Shown piece after piece: positions 10,257 through 21,954 of a stretch of 64,000 nt of DNA. The notes below the pieces were generated by a model. The model saw only the letters and a list, made by a program, of their open reading frames with translations. It made no database searches and had not been told where the DNA came from. Source of the DNA: Dromiciops gliroides (Eukaryota > Chordata > Mammalia > Microbiotheria > Microbiotheriidae); NCBI RefSeq assembly GCF_019393635.1, contig NC_057864.1:445168822-445232821 (forward strand), written 5' to 3'. A program made the translations under genes and the position numbers. Positions within the stretch are counted from its first letter, which is position 1; each line of letters starts with the position of its first letter.

Positions 10257-10398
10257 TTTTTTTTTTGGTGAGGCAATTGGAGTTAAGTGACTTGCCCAGG
10301 GTCACACAGCTAGTGTCAAGTGTCTGAGGCCAGATTTGAACACGGGACCTCCTGAAACCAGGGTAGTTGCTTTATCCACTGTGCCACCTAGCTGCCCT
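10257..10398 (-). mobile_element. CORE-SINE, antisense
   Basis: TTTTTTTTGGTGAGGCAATT to CACCTAGCTGCCC. It borders the SINE-free block of the IGSF3 3' UTR. TAGTTATG and TAGTTAAG flanks suggest the target duplication. Confidence 0.9.
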
Positions 10399-10495
10399 CT
10401 TTAGTTAAGTCTTGAAGTCGAAACAAAAGAACTTCAAAGAAAGTAAATAGAAACAGTCATATTTTCAACATAATTTACTACAGGTCTCTGAAGTG

Positions 10496-10501
10496 TTTAT
10501 A
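10496..10501 (-). terminator. IGSF3: Candidate distal polyadenylation signal TATAAA
   Basis: A TATAAA variant signal lies just before the SINE that closes the SINE-free block, in A/T-rich sequence (ACTAAAAATG before it, AGTAAATT about 20 nt after it). It is a weaker signal than AATAAA and is proposed only from position. Confidence 0.25.
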
Positions 10502-12421
10502 AAACATTTTTAGTGCAACATCATACAAATAGTTTTCTTAAAAAAAATCCAACAGCTTTCCACATCATGCATGGGCAATGTCCTTCCTCCTCTCCTTTTT
10601 GCTCCAACTCAAGTTAATGCAGAAGAACCGTTGTTTGGAAAGAATAATAAAACTTTTTATAGAAACACCCTGGTGAAGGAGGTCCTCATCTTGTCCATGT
10701 CCCTTCAAAGGGCCTAGCACAGTGTGGTTGTTTCATAAATGCGCCTTCATTAATATTGCATTTCTACCAAAGGTTACTTAATAAGATCAAAGCTATTTCT
10801 CCTCTTTGGGACCAGGGAACGACAAAGCCCCAGAAAACAATGTGAAATGAAGGACTGGGGCCACTGGAGGGCGCCATGTGACCACATGTCTGATGGACCA
10901 CAGAGAGAAAACCATTCCTATGGAAATGGCCATAGGCTGTGGCTGGTTGCCGGGGAAAGCCGGCAAAGGCCAAATTCACCCTTTTATGGCATCCCTGGGC
11001 GGATGAGATATGCACAGAAGGAAAAAACAGCACCATCCTAAAATACTGGCTTCGGTTTCTTTTTCAATCGCAGATTTCTTATGATGAATCTGACACACTT
11101 TGTTCCATGTAGTGTCTTCTCCCTTCATCTAAGTGCCAACCAGCTCGAGGTGGCTTCCGTCCGAGTTACCGCAAATATCTTGGGAAGAAACAGCTCACCC
11201 ATCCCACCCTATGGCACCCTTCCCTTTCAGAGAGAAAAAGGGAGTTTCCCCCCACCCACCTCCAGTCTATTCCGGCTCCTTCTCGTAGGGAGTCACCTGC
11301 CCTGAAATGAAATAGAGGTGGCAAAATACACATTTCAAAGACTGTTTTGTTTCCCAACACAATGACAACTGAGATAATGCCATATGGTCTAAATGCTGAT
11401 GGAGTGGATAATAAAAATAAGCCAAAGGAAGAGGGGTAGGCAGCCAGGATGATTAAGGTGGCAGTGCCTAGGTGTTCTCTGAAGGTAGAGTACTTTTATG
11501 GCTGGTGCTAACCAGCCCTGGTCATACCAGGCTGTCGGAAAAAAAACGACTACTAGGCTGATCACCTCGCTGCAGGTGGTTGAGCAGAAAATAGGTGAAA
11601 AGCATCTAATGAACACACTGCTCCCTACGCTCAAATGCTGAGACACCCTGAGGGCTGGAGTCAAGGCCAACGTGGGCCAGAAAGTTCCTCAGCTATCTGT
11701 CCTCTGGATCCTGCTCCTAGTTTAGGCTCGAGTTCCAGGAAACTTGTGAGAGTTCAGTTTCAACATAAACTTAGTGGGATCTGGGGCGGGGGGAAGAGAG
11801 AGGGTATTGTCAAGGTCAGGAGGTGGGAGAGACAAGGTTCCTCTAGATTGGTAGCTACTCTGGGATTCAGGATTTGGACCAGTGGGGGGCAGCCACCACC
11901 AAGTGAAATGGGTGAAGAAAAAGTCTGGAAAAAGATCTTCATGAAAAGAGGGCAAGAGAAAGGGGAGGGAAAGTAAGTAAGCCCCCCTCCCCCTTATCTC
12001 CATAATTCTGATGGCCCAGAGTAGCTAAGCATTCTGCCTTACAGCATGAAATGGTAGTAACACCATCCCAGGTCATGTCTAGGAGGCTCTAAAGAATTAA
12101 CCTTCTCAGCAGGAAGACTCAAGGATTGGGCAGGGGACAAAAGTCCAAGCTACAGCTAAAGGACAAATCTAAAACTATAAAAAGAAAATCTAAGTGGGTA
12201 AGGAAGAAAAGCACCCACAGTCAATGGCACTGGATCCTTTTTCGCTAAGACTAAAAAAAGGCCAAGATACTCAATCTACTAAAAACTTCTACTAGCACAT
12301 ACTGGGTAATTCTCTGCTTCCCCCAATCCTTGATAACATTCTTCTGAAGACAGGACATGGGAAGGAAGATTAATGATAGTAAAGAGTGACACCTATTTTT
12401 GGGGAGGAATGGACGGTGGTT

Positions 12422-12427
12422 TTTATT
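12422..12427 (-). terminator. IGSF3: Candidate proximal polyadenylation signal AATAAA
   Basis: This is the only AATAAA on the minus strand in the 3.2 kb after the IGSF3 stop. A GT-containing segment (GGTGTCACTC) follows about 30 nt downstream. It would end the mRNA about 1.2 kb after the stop codon. Confidence 0.4.
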
Positions 12428-13629
12428 CACCGATGCCAAGCCAAGGAAATCCTTTCCCTCTCCTCTCAATCTCCAACTCTCAACAAATCTGTTTGGTGGG
12501 AGTCCCTAGTGCCCGTCGTCTACTGCCTGCCGCCACATGCAGAGCTTTGTCAGAGCACGGCTCCAGGCTCGTCACATGCCCAGTCTCCTTAAAGGTCTGA
12601 CAAAGCATCGTAAGCTAAAGTCTCATGCATGCGAAGGTCACTGTCATCATCTAGTGACCAAATATCATTGCTTAAACCAACAGGAATTGAAGGAATTTTC
12701 CTTCCCTCTCTAATCTACTGCCTGATTTAAAAAAAAAAAAAACGACCTGAAAGCAGCCCTCCTGTCTATGCTAGTCTGGAGAAGGAGTGTCATTGAACTT
12801 TGACCTCCTTGTCCAAACCTTTTTTGGGGGCAAGCTCCCGAGGAAGCCTTTTTGGTCTGTCTGATAGGCCAGTTAGCTAGACAGCAATCCGCTCCTAATG
12901 GGCTTCTGCAGGACTTCTTTTCTCTTGTATGCACATGGCCCTTTGAAGTAAAATGTGAGGCTTTCATCTTGACTACAAAGTGATTCAAACCACTCTGGGC
13001 TGGGCTGAAGGGGAAAAAATACAAATTGGGCCTGTGCTACACACCATTTTCAAATATTTTTTATGCAAGTAAAACAGCTTGGAATATTCTGATTCGGGGT
13101 AGCTTTTTTTCAAAAAATGTGCAAAAGAAAAAAAATCTTTAAAAAAAGGCCCCTCATCAGTCCATAGTTCTTGGTTCTTTTTACAATCAGTTGGGGGTTA
13201 GGGGAATTCCATCCCTCAAAAAGACTGAACCAAAGTGATTCTTAAATCTGGACCAACTGCCCCCCCCAAACAAACCCCTGTAACGACCATCAGAGAATAC
13301 TATAAGTTAATCGGTCCAAGTGGCTCCAGGAAGTACTCACTACGTTCCAAGAAGAAATCTCTAACAGTAGGGCTATGACATCAGAACCAGAGTAACTAGC
13401 CAGGCAATGGAAATAAAGAGCAGAGGGGGTCTGCTAGGTGCCAGCAACAAGTGTCTATCTCTGTCACTGGCTGGGGGGATTTTATCAAACTTTTCAAGTC
13501 TGAAAACCTTCTGGGCAAGGGACTCCAGAGTCTATTGGCTGTCCTATGTTACGAAATGCACAGACGGGGGAGGGAAGCAACAAAGATCCATCTGCTCCTT
13601 GACGTGCCGGGTCTGCTCCAATCCTCCCG

Positions 13630-13880
13630 TTAGTCTATGGTTCCTGGGTGGATGCTGAGAACAGGAGGCTCCAGGCAGGTTGGGGAATAGTTGAGATGGG
13701 GTTCTTTGATCCACAGCAAGGGCACTCCGTTCTTGCCTTCGGAGTTCTTGCTAGAGTTTCTGCTCTTGAAACGGACTAGTAAGATGGTGATGATCAAGAT
13801 GCCAACGATGGGGAAAGGGTAGAAGAAGACAAAATAGAAGAGGGCGTCGTTGGAGCAGATGATGGACTGGAGTGTGGAAC
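13630..13880 (-). CDS. IGSF3: IGSF3 terminal coding exon: membrane helix and cytoplasmic tail
   Basis: A TGCCTTTCAG acceptor opens this exon. With the last base of the Ig8 exon it makes a Gly codon, then STLQSIICSND. The 251 coding bases give 83 residues and a TAA at 13632-13630. About 25 hydrophobic residues (ALFYFVFFYPFP then IVGILIITILLV) form the single transmembrane helix, followed by the stop-transfer basic RFKSRN. The short cytoplasmic tail of ~45 residues has KNGVPLLWIKEP and ends HPGTID, against HPGAID in human. The exon was too short and too well hidden for a simple ORF call; it was found by joining splice phases. CYS near the helix start and the extreme tail are conserved, so this is the true C-terminus. 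Confidence 0.96.
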
Positions 13881-15216
13881 CTGAAAGGCAGCAGTGAGAG
13901 AAAGGGCAGTAAAAGGCAAAGAAATCTGACCCTCATTGGTTACCAAAGCCGATACTCAAACAAATGGAAACCATTTGGCAGTGCTCCCGCCTGTGCGGTT
14001 CCCCCCTCCCCCCTCCCCCCAACATCCACTAATGGCTGGGGAGGTTGAGAATGACTTACCTGTCAGTGACAAGTCCTTTTCCAAATCCATCGGCAGCTAC
14101 CCACAGAGCAAGACCCCCTCCTCCCACTTCCATCACTAACCGTGATTACTGTTTGGAATGCTAAGCAAGGCCATGGCAGTTATTGATTACACCCTAATAA
14201 TATTTATTATGCTAAAGCAATGGATTCCAACTCCATCTACACTTCCTGCACAGCCATATTTCTCATATTCCTTTGCACTTAGCTCTAGCGGTGGGATAGA
14301 AGAGTCATCCGCTGGGAGTGGGATGCTCATTCATCCTCAGAGCTCTTGAGAGCAAGCTTGCAGGAGATAATGTTTGTATCATTACTGCTGGTAGTTACAT
14401 TACCGTTATCATTTAGCATTTGCTTAAGTGTCCACAGAAAGCCTGTTGCCACACATGACCTGAAGAAAGCAGACTGGGGCAATGGAAGGAACATGGATGA
14501 ACTGAGAAGGTTGGGGTCCAGGAGCTTCAGTGGGGCAGGTCTATGCCATTCCTCCCCACCTCTGGAAGACCCTTTTCAGAGAGGTCATTTCCTTCACCTC
14601 ACAAGTTCCTTTCCTTAAGGTGTCTCACCCAAGACTGTGCCAGGAGATACTTCAAGAGCACTGCCACCATTTTTCCTTCTGGGAGTCTCCAGACAACCTC
14701 AGACTCAGGACAGTGTTGTACATGTTGCTATGTACATTATATATTAGTGGACTTCTAGTCTAGTTAGCTTTAGGAAGTTGTGGATCCTGGCTGGCTGTGC
14801 CCAACAGGGCTGTCACTTAGGATTAAAATTTAGGACTAGCCTTATTCCCAATTTTCCCCAACATGTACTGTCTATGTTCTTAGCAAACTGGACTGGTGAG
14901 AACAGACTGTGGGGGCCACTAATTTCCACAGGATCCTATCACTGGGTAAAAAGCTCTAGCCTTTTAAATTTCCATTGCACGTTGTAATCTGAACTCAAAA
15001 GCTAATTGGTATGAAAGTCAAGAACCCAGAGTTCTAAATTAAGGTTCTACCAATAACTAGTCTTGAGAACTGGGCAACCCATAACTTCCTGGGTTTAGGT
15101 TCTGTTCATAAAGAAAATGAGGGGGTAAATTGAGTCGAGTGATCGCGAAAGTTCTTTTTAATTCTAGTCTTCAGAATTGGGCAACCCATAACTTCCTGGG
15201 TTTAGGTTTTTTCTTT

Positions 15217-15363
15217 CTTTTTTTTTTGGTGAGGCAATTGGGGTTAAGTGACTTGCCCAGAGTCACACAGTTAGTAAGTGTTAAGTGTCTGAGGCCGGAT
15301 TTGAACTCAGGTACTCCTGAATCCAGGGCTGGTGCTTTATCCACTGTGCCATCTAGCTGCCCC
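15217..15363 (-). mobile_element. CORE-SINE, antisense, with flanking duplication
   Basis: Poly-T, GGTGAGGCAATTGGGGTTAA to CATCTAGCTGCCCC. The TAGGTTTTTTC flank is repeated on both sides. Confidence 0.92.
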
Positions 15364-15439
15364 TAGGTTTTTTCATAAAGGAAATAAGGGGGTAAATTGA
15401 GTTGAGTGACCTCAGAAGTCCTTGCTAATTCAGTTCTAC

Positions 15440-16115
15440 TCATTTACAAAGCCTCCACTCTGAGGCCCCACTCTCCAGATAGGTGAGATTCATTTTCCTT
15501 ACTACTCTATACTATACTCTTTGTCCAGCCTCCCCACCTCTCTCCCCTTTGTTTTTCAACTCCTTTCCATACCCTAGCAGCTCCATTCTTCCCAGTCTTC
15601 TGATACCTTACTCCCTTTCATCTCCAGGTTTCTGATGCTCACATACAACACTCCCAATTCTGGACATTTTCACCAGATGGCTCATGACACCTGGAATTAT
15701 CTCCCTCCTCATCTCTCCTGGCTTCAAGTCTCAGCTAAAACCCCACCTTCTTCAAGAAGCCTTTCGTCGTCCTCCATTGTAGTGCTAGTGTCTAACCTCA
15801 ATGATTATTTCCAATTTATCCTGAATGTAAACTGTATGTGCATAGAGGTTTTTCTGTTGCTTTTCCTTCTCCCTTCCCCATAAGACTATGGGTTGGTTCC
15901 CTAAAAGCAGTGGCTGTTTTTTTTGGGGGGAGGTTTGCATTTCTTTATATCCTCAGTGCTTAAAACAATGTCTGGCACATAGGAGGCACTTAATAAATAA
16001 TTGCTGACTTGTCTTCTCTCATTAGAATGTAAGCTCCTTGAAGGTAGGTAATGTTTTACTTGCTTCTTTTTCCACGGGGCACTGAATAGCATAGTTCCTG
16101 GCAGAGAGTAAGTTT
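15440..16115 (+). mobile_element. L2 3' part
   Basis: CACCTGGAATTATCTCCC, CTTCAAGTCTCAGCTAAAAC, CCAATTTATCCTGAATGTAA, CTCAGTGCTTAAAACAATGTC and CACTTAATAAATAATTGCTGAC follow L2 order. A second L2 end (AATGTAAGCTCCTTGAAGG) follows. Confidence 0.75.
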
Positions 16116-16928
16116 TCTATCTATCTACGAAATGAACAAAGACCAATATGAAAAACTGACATGTTCCCCAACACTTCCCTTTTAATTTGGGTTGTTTGGC
16201 AGGTAAACTATTCACCAGGTGACTATTCAGTCTGTAGATTACCCAGGGCTCTGTGCTTTCTCTCTGAATGCCTATTTTCTACTTCATTGCTCATTATAAC
16301 CTTCAACAGGGAAGATCAGGAAAGCAAAAGGAGACGGGATTTGAATCAGTCAGTTCTGCTATTCCTTGGGAGCAGAGCCTTGTTGGGCAAGGAGGCAGTA
16401 GATGCTGGTTTAAGCAAGATGCTTGAACTGCAGGCAAATCCCAAATTTGTTGTACAAATCCCATTACCAAGTATACTGTAATTCCAACATTACTTCTGTG
16501 TCCCAACAGATGGCCCATTAAAAACCAGTGTTCCTTCTGTTGGCCTTGTTGCAACACATAACTGGATACAAGTACCCTCCCAGGTCTCTCTTCCTGTAGC
16601 AGTCAGTCACTTACCAAGACAAAGGGTACTTAACTGATGGGGTGAAGGTACGGAAATTGTTTCAAGTTATTTTACAGTAATTATCCTTCAATTCCATGAG
16701 CCCCTCTTCCTAAATCCCAACCACCTGAGCAAAACCCACCTAATCTTTCAAAACACATTACGCCCCCATTCAACTCACCTTCCCTGAATCAACAGAGACG
16801 AGGGTGGTGTGTGTATAATCTCTCCCTCCTAGCTCCCTAACCTCAGAACTAACTTGCTAACTTGAGACAAAGAAGCTGAGTGTCCCCTTTGTTTCATCTC
16901 TAGACCATGGAGCAGGGGAATGTGATTT

Positions 16929-17070
16929 GTTTTTTTCAGGGCAATGAGGGTTAAGTGACTTGCCCAGGGTCACACAGTAGAAAGTGTCAAGTGTCTGAGG
17001 CTGGATTTGAATTCAGGTCCTCCTGAATCCAGGGCCGGTGCTTCATCCATTGTGCCACCTAGCTGCCCCC
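16929..17070 (-). mobile_element. CORE-SINE, antisense
   Basis: TTTTTTCAGGGCAATGAGGG to CACCTAGCTGCCCCC; GGATTTGAATTCAGG box B. Confidence 0.9.
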
Positions 17071-17187
17071 TGAGAATATTCCATTTAGCCCAAGGGGCAG
17101 ACTCTATAAATTGGCCAATAGGATCCCAGACCCTATTAATGAACATCCCCTGAGAATGGATGAGCCCAACTCCTTCCTCAGACCTTT

Positions 17188-17325
17188 TTAGTGAGGCAAT
17201 TGGGGTTAAGTGACTTGCCCAGGGTCACACAGCTAGTAAGTGTTAAGTGTCTGAGGCCGGATTTGAACTCAGGTACTCCTGACTCCAGGGCCGGTGCTCT
17301 ATCCACTGCACCACCTAGCTGCCCC
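17188..17325 (-). mobile_element. CORE-SINE, antisense, near-consensus
   Basis: TTTAGTGAGGCAATTGGGG to CACCTAGCTGCCCC; the TTAAGTGTCTGAGGCCGG variant. Confidence 0.92.
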
Positions 17326-17499
17326 TAGCCCTTTTACTTTTTAATGCACTATTATGCTGATGTAGGCAGAAATCTCTTAAATTTTGGGGTCTCAGGACCC
17401 CTCTACATTCTTAAAAATTATTGAAGACCACCCCTCTCCCCAAGGAGTTTTTCTTTATATGGGCTACTATCTATTGACATTTACTATATTAGAAATTTC

Positions 17500-17755
17500 A
17501 GAGCAGCTAGGTGGCACAGAGGATATAGCGTCCTGGAGTTAACTAGAGTTAGGCAGACTCATCTTTCTGAGTTCGAATCTGGACTCAGACATTTATTAGC
17601 TGTGTGACCCTGGGCAAGTCCCTTAACCCTGTTTGCCTTATCTGTAAAATGAGCTGGAGAAGGAAATAGCAAATCACTCTGGTATCTTTGCCCAGAAAAC
17701 ACTAAATGGGGTCACCAAGCATTGGACAGGACCAAAAATGACAGAACGACAACAT
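17500..17755 (+). mobile_element. SINE with RTE-type tail
   Basis: GCAGCTAGGTGGCACAGAGG head, then GAGCTGGAGAAGGAAATAGC and ACTAAATGGGGTCACCAAGC with GACAACA end. It lies about 76 bp from the Ig8 donor. Confidence 0.85.
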
Positions 17756-17830
17756 TAGAAAATTTAAAATCTTAATATTAATATGGAATGTTTTGAGCTT
17801 GGGCTTTCTCTGGCAACAGTAAGAGCTCAC

Positions 17831-18262
17831 CTGTGTCGAGAACTTGGATGCCAATTGGGCCAGATTCCTCCTCGGTCAATCGGTACCACTCTTTCTGAGG
17901 GTTGGATAACCATTCTTCCACTCGGCAGGAATAGTTTCCCGTGTCACTAGGATCTGCTTGCAAAACTGTTAGCCGGTACAGCACAGGTGAGAGTCTCTGG
18001 AACCGGAGCCGGCCTTCCCAGTGATTACCCTCGGGGCCAAAGATGGCGTCAGGACCCACACTTAGCATGGCCTTCCGTTCTATTTCCTCATCCTCTAGTG
18101 TGCTGCCTTTCTTCCCTCCTGCTTTAGTCCTGAGAGCATACCAGGCAACTGCAAAGCGGGACTCCTGACTCGAACGAGATAAGATGTTGCAGTCCAGTTG
18201 GAAAGGGGACTTCTCTGGCACTGTGATGTTGGGCACCACGGTGTCCACCTGCAGTGTGGCAT
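17831..18262 (-). CDS. IGSF3: IGSF3 coding exon, eighth Ig domain (V-type)
   Basis: The exon is 432 nt (144 residues, phase 1-1), with acceptor CACCCCCAG and donor GTGAGC. It starts DATLQVDTVVPN and ends IGIQVLDT. Cys in QLDCNILSR, Trp in VAWYALRTKAGGK, and Cys in DTGNYSCRVEEWLSNP (with Glu-Trp-Leu) mark the last extracellular Ig domain. NIT and NYS are possible glycosylation sites. After KAGGK, human IGSF3 has a long Glu/Asp-rich run as I remember it; here there is only GSTLEDEEIERKAM before SVGPDAIFGPEG, so about 20 residues are missing, in frame. No splice change explains this because the segment is inside the exon. Confidence 0.96.
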
Positions 18263-18918
18263 CTGGGGGTGGGTGGGAAGAGGGTAGAATTTGGAAAGAA
18301 AGAGTACAAAAGAAAGGTTCATTAATAGCTTTGCTCATGCAGAGTGAACAATGGGTAAATGAGTTACTCCTCCCCCCAGTATGACCAAAGGCTAGGCTGC
18401 TGAGCATTACAACGATATAGCCTGTCCGGGCCCCTTCCTCATGCAGACAGTCAGTCTAGACATTCGTCTGAACCTCATCAGCCAACACTCCCATCCTAAT
18501 CTAAGAGCGGTAGACCTACAAAGGATGCCGAGAGGTACTTTAGCCAGGTGACTTACCATCATGTACTACTTATCTGATCCCTAACACGTTTGTTTAAAAA
18601 TAACACTAATAAGGCTCCTCTGCACATAGGATGGGTAGGCAGGGATGGACTGCAATCTGTACCGTGGGAGGGGATGTCCCAACTGATGAGATCACAGATC
18701 TACTGGATAAGTGAGCGGTTATAAATGTGATCAATAATTCACTTCCAAGGCCCTGTGAAAGCCTCATTCTATTACATGCTGGTGCAAAGTATCCCAGAAT
18801 TGAAATTAATAATAATAAATTAATCAACATTAATAATAACAATAATAATGATCGTGGGTTATAAAAAAAGGCATTTTGTATCAGCACCAAATGGTACCAT
18901 TTCCCAAATGATTGTCTT

Positions 18919-19075
18919 AAGTTTTTTTTTTTTAAATTTTTTTAAGTGAGGCAATTGGGGTTTAGTGACTTGCCCAGGGTCACACAGCTAGTAAGTGTGT
19001 GTTAAGTGTCTGAGGCCGGATTTTAACTCAGGTACTCCTGACTCCAGGGCCGGTGCTCTATCCACTGCGCCACCT
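18919..19075 (-). mobile_element. CORE-SINE, antisense
   Basis: Flanked by TGTCTTAAGTTTT on both sides. The GGCCGGATTTTAACTCAGG box B differs by one base from consensus. Confidence 0.92.
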
Positions 19076-19341
19076 TGTCTTAAGTTTTAAATGAATTGCC
19101 TACTGTATATATTGGATGGACACAAAATCAGGGTCTGCATGAACCTATGTCCAAACCCCCCACATCTCTTAGCACACCTGGAATTTCAGTGAAACATCTC
19201 TACGTATGGACAATAGGGAGAAAATAGGGCGACATCACCTGGCAGAAGGACCAGTGAAAACACCAAAATGGGGAATTACTAAAACCATTCAGAGAACCCT
19301 GGATTTGAGTCTGAAATCCCGCAATCAGCACATGTATATTA

Positions 19342-19457
19342 TGGGGTTAAATGATTTGCCCAGGGTCACACAGCGACTAGTGTCTGAGGCTGGATTTGAA
19401 TTCAGGTCTTCCTGACTCCAGGGTTGGTGCTCTATCCTTTGTAGCACCCAGCTGCCT
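19342..19457 (-). mobile_element. CORE-SINE, antisense, fragment
   Basis: ATGGGGTTAAATGATTTGCC to GCACCCAGCTGCCTC with an internal deletion. Confidence 0.8.
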
Positions 19458-19554
19458 CTCCCAGTATTATTTTACAGAGTTGTTCCAGGTCCCGGGAGGA
19501 CATACAGCAAGTCTCCTGGGGGACCAAATATGCTATTTCAAAGCTCTTAGTTAA

Positions 19555-19685
19555 TGGACTTCCTATCATACCGAAAGTCACTCTCTGAAAATTTTTGTGG
19601 CTCCCTATTTCCTGTAGGATAAAATATAAACTCTTTAAACTGGCATTCAAAGTCTATGACAACCCAGCTCCAGCCAAAGAGGACT
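19555..19685 (+). mobile_element. L2 fragment
   Basis: GTGGCTCCCTATTTCCTGTA, GGATAAAATATAAACTC, GGCATTCAAAGTC and CCAGCTCCAGCC follow L2 order. Confidence 0.6.
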
Positions 19686-19905
19686 GATAAGGAAAGAAAG
19701 CTCCGGTCTCTTGGTAAAGAGGAGGTGGACTACATTGTGGACTGATGCACACATTCTCAGTTGTGATCAAAGTGTCAGCTGGTTTGGTCTAACTGTACTT
19801 TGTTATGCCAAAGGGTGGGAGGGAGGCAGGAAGAGAACCACTATGAGAGAGTCAGGTGCTGCCTCCCTGATCGTGCCCCCTCCCCCTGCAAAAGTGATTC
19901 TCCCG

Positions 19906-20052
19906 GGGGGCAGCTAGGTGGCACAGTGGATAAAGCACCGGCCCTGGATTCAGGAGGACCTGAGTTCAAACCCGGCCTCAGACACTCAACACTTACTAGC
20001 AGTGTGAGCCTGGGCAAGTCACTTAACCCCCATTGCCCTGAAAAAAAAAAAA
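19906..20052 (+). mobile_element. CORE-SINE with poly(A)
   Basis: Clear duplication AAGTGATTCTC on both sides; the CCCCCATTGCCCTG tail variant. Confidence 0.92.
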
Positions 20053-20699
20053 GTGATTCTCTCCTTAAATGTCCCTAGATCAGAGTTGCTTGGGTTTATT
20101 CTTTGTCCCATTAGTCTTTTTTTTTTTATTCTTTTTTTTCCCATTAGTTTCTTACTATGCTGATTTATGAATATGCCTCATCCCCCACTACCAGAGTAGG
20201 GGCACTGGCTTAGGTGAATCTTTGTACCACCAGCTCCACACCGGTGTTAATAAAGGTCTGCTGAAGTTAGGTGAAATTCGATGTAGAAACAGGAAAGAAG
20301 GCCTTCCCCACCGCCAAAGCATTCATGTGACATTCAAGCTCTCACTATTTTCTGCTGACTTCCTGCCTCCTTCTACCTCTCTCCTGCCCAAGCGAATCCC
20401 TGCCTACTCTACTTCTAGCCTCTCCCCCAGGGATCAGCAAGCCCCCTTTTCATTGTCTTGGCCTCAAACTTCCAGAAGAGAAAATACTGCTGAAAAATGC
20501 CTGTCCTCCCCAACGCCAGCCCAAGGTGCACATGATAAGACATCTCTTACCACCACCACCTCATAGGAGTGAATTCATTACATGTTCCTATTTGGCTGGA
20601 GTCGAGTGTCTGGTGTGGTTTTTTAGTTCTTCCTTCTCATGACTGCAGGAAATCAACCAATCCATGATATTTCTAATATAGGCTCTCTGAACGTAGGAA

Positions 20700-20935
20700 C
20701 CACGATATGGGCATGTATATATCCACATCCATAGGAATGTATACATACATACCATGCTTCCTATATATCCATGCTTCTCATACACACACGCAGAGACATT
20801 ATATACTGTTATTGCAAAAAATACTATATACTGTGAAATTAAATACACTACATGTGTGTATGTACATATATCAATGCATACACATGGTTTTCTATATACA
20901 CACATATACACACATACGTGTTTGCACATGTAGTA
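20700..20935. repeat. Alternating CA/TA-rich low-complexity DNA
   Basis: Dense ATATAC / ACACAT / CATACA mixtures with no single unit. The apparent ORFs here are low-complexity artefacts. Confidence 0.8.
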
Positions 20936-21049
20936 TGAAGGAGAGGAATACCAGGAGCTGGGATTTCATCAGTGTAAGGACCTCCTGGTGAGGACTCTCC
21001 CTTCCCCAGCACAAATCAGCACTTCCTCTGCAAGTTTCAGTCTTAGGAC

Positions 21050-21182
21050 CTTACCTGTGGCACCGAGAAATAAAAGGATTTGCTCAGGACTAGGCTGCCC
21101 AGTATACATCAGCAGCAGAAAGTGAATCCAGGTCTTCCTGCCTCAGAGGTGAGCTCTCTATCCACTCTATCATGAGGCCTCA
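21050..21182 (-). mobile_element. Possible antisense MIR, decayed
   Basis: GAATCCAGGTCTTCCTGCCTC and CTCTATCCACTCTATCATG resemble the antisense MIR/CORE head. Confidence 0.4.
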
Positions 21183-21214
21183 CAACATTACATATTACTG
21201 ATATTTATAATTGA

Positions 21215-21475
21215 TATTAGGGGTAGCCAGGTGGCTCAGTGGACTGAATCCTGAGCCTGGAGTAAGGAAGACCTGAGTTCAAATCTGGCTTCAGACACTT
21301 ACTAGCTTTATGACTCTGGGCGAGTCACTTGATCTCTGTTTGCCTCAATTTCCTCATCAGTAAAATGGAGATAATAACAGCAGAGTTGTTGTGAGAGAAT
21401 AATTATAAAGCACTTAGCACAGTGCCTGGCACATCGTCAGCACTATATCAGCTGTGATGAGAAATTAAATGTTCT
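21215..21475 (+). mobile_element. MIR-type SINE, near full length
   Basis: AGCCAGGTGGCTCAGTGGAC, GAGTTCAAATCTGGC, CTCAATTTCCTCATCAG, GTAAAATGGAG, GTTGTTGTGAG and CACTTAGCACAGTGCCTGGC in MIR order. Confidence 0.85.
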
Positions 21476-21954
21476 AGGGGTATGCATACATAAACACATA
21501 TCTACACATATGTGCATTGATTTAAATGAAAATATATTCCCCACTCTATGGCAGAGGAAAGGGGGAATTAAATAAATAAAGCTCTGTGTTCAAGCCCAGA
21601 CTCTTACACATTAAGGCTGTATGATATAACTTCTCAGTACCTCAGAACACTTTCTAAGAATAAATTACAGACACACTGCTGATATCTATCAGCAGATCAG
21701 AGATCTGAAGGAGGAAGTTTCTCCCGTAGGTGCTCCCTCTATCACTGAAATCTTAGGTCTGAAACAAGAAGTTCAAATCAAAACAAACCAAAACCCACTC
21801 CCAAACAATAGGAAAAAAAAAACAACTAAGCTTCAAAATGACTTTGATCTTCTACCTAGAAGAAAAAGTACAAGCAGTCCAGCCAAGGCTAAGGTTAACT
21901 GCAAGTCCATGAGATTTAGGCCTAGGGGTATTCGTCCCAAGCGGGAAAGTCAGA

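Larger units (their letters stand above)
10430..13629 (-). other. IGSF3: IGSF3 3' UTR (extent estimated)
   Basis: Sequence following the stop codon on the minus strand. No young SINE lies between 10399 and 13629 although the window average is about one per 1.4 kb, which fits an exonic UTR under constraint. A canonical AATAAA occurs once on the minus strand, at 12427-12422, giving a ~1.2-kb UTR. A TATAAA at 10501-10496 near the far edge of the SINE-free block could give a ~3.1-kb form. I remember the human transcript as having a multi-kilobase 3' UTR, which favours the longer form. The far boundary is inference. Confidence 0.6.
13881..17830 (-). other. IGSF3: IGSF3 intron, Ig8 to terminal exon
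   Basis: 3.95-kb GT-AG intron. The part next to the terminal exon (13881-15200) has no recognisable repeat. It then holds a SINE, an L2 relic, about 800 bp (16120-16920) where I see nothing recognisable, two SINEs and an RTE-tailed SINE. No further exon was seen. Confidence 0.9.

Noticed and set aside
10680..10750. L2 3' end inside the IGSF3 3' UTR (GGGCCTAGCACAGTGTGG)
   Set aside because: Only a short resemblance; not enough to call a repeat.
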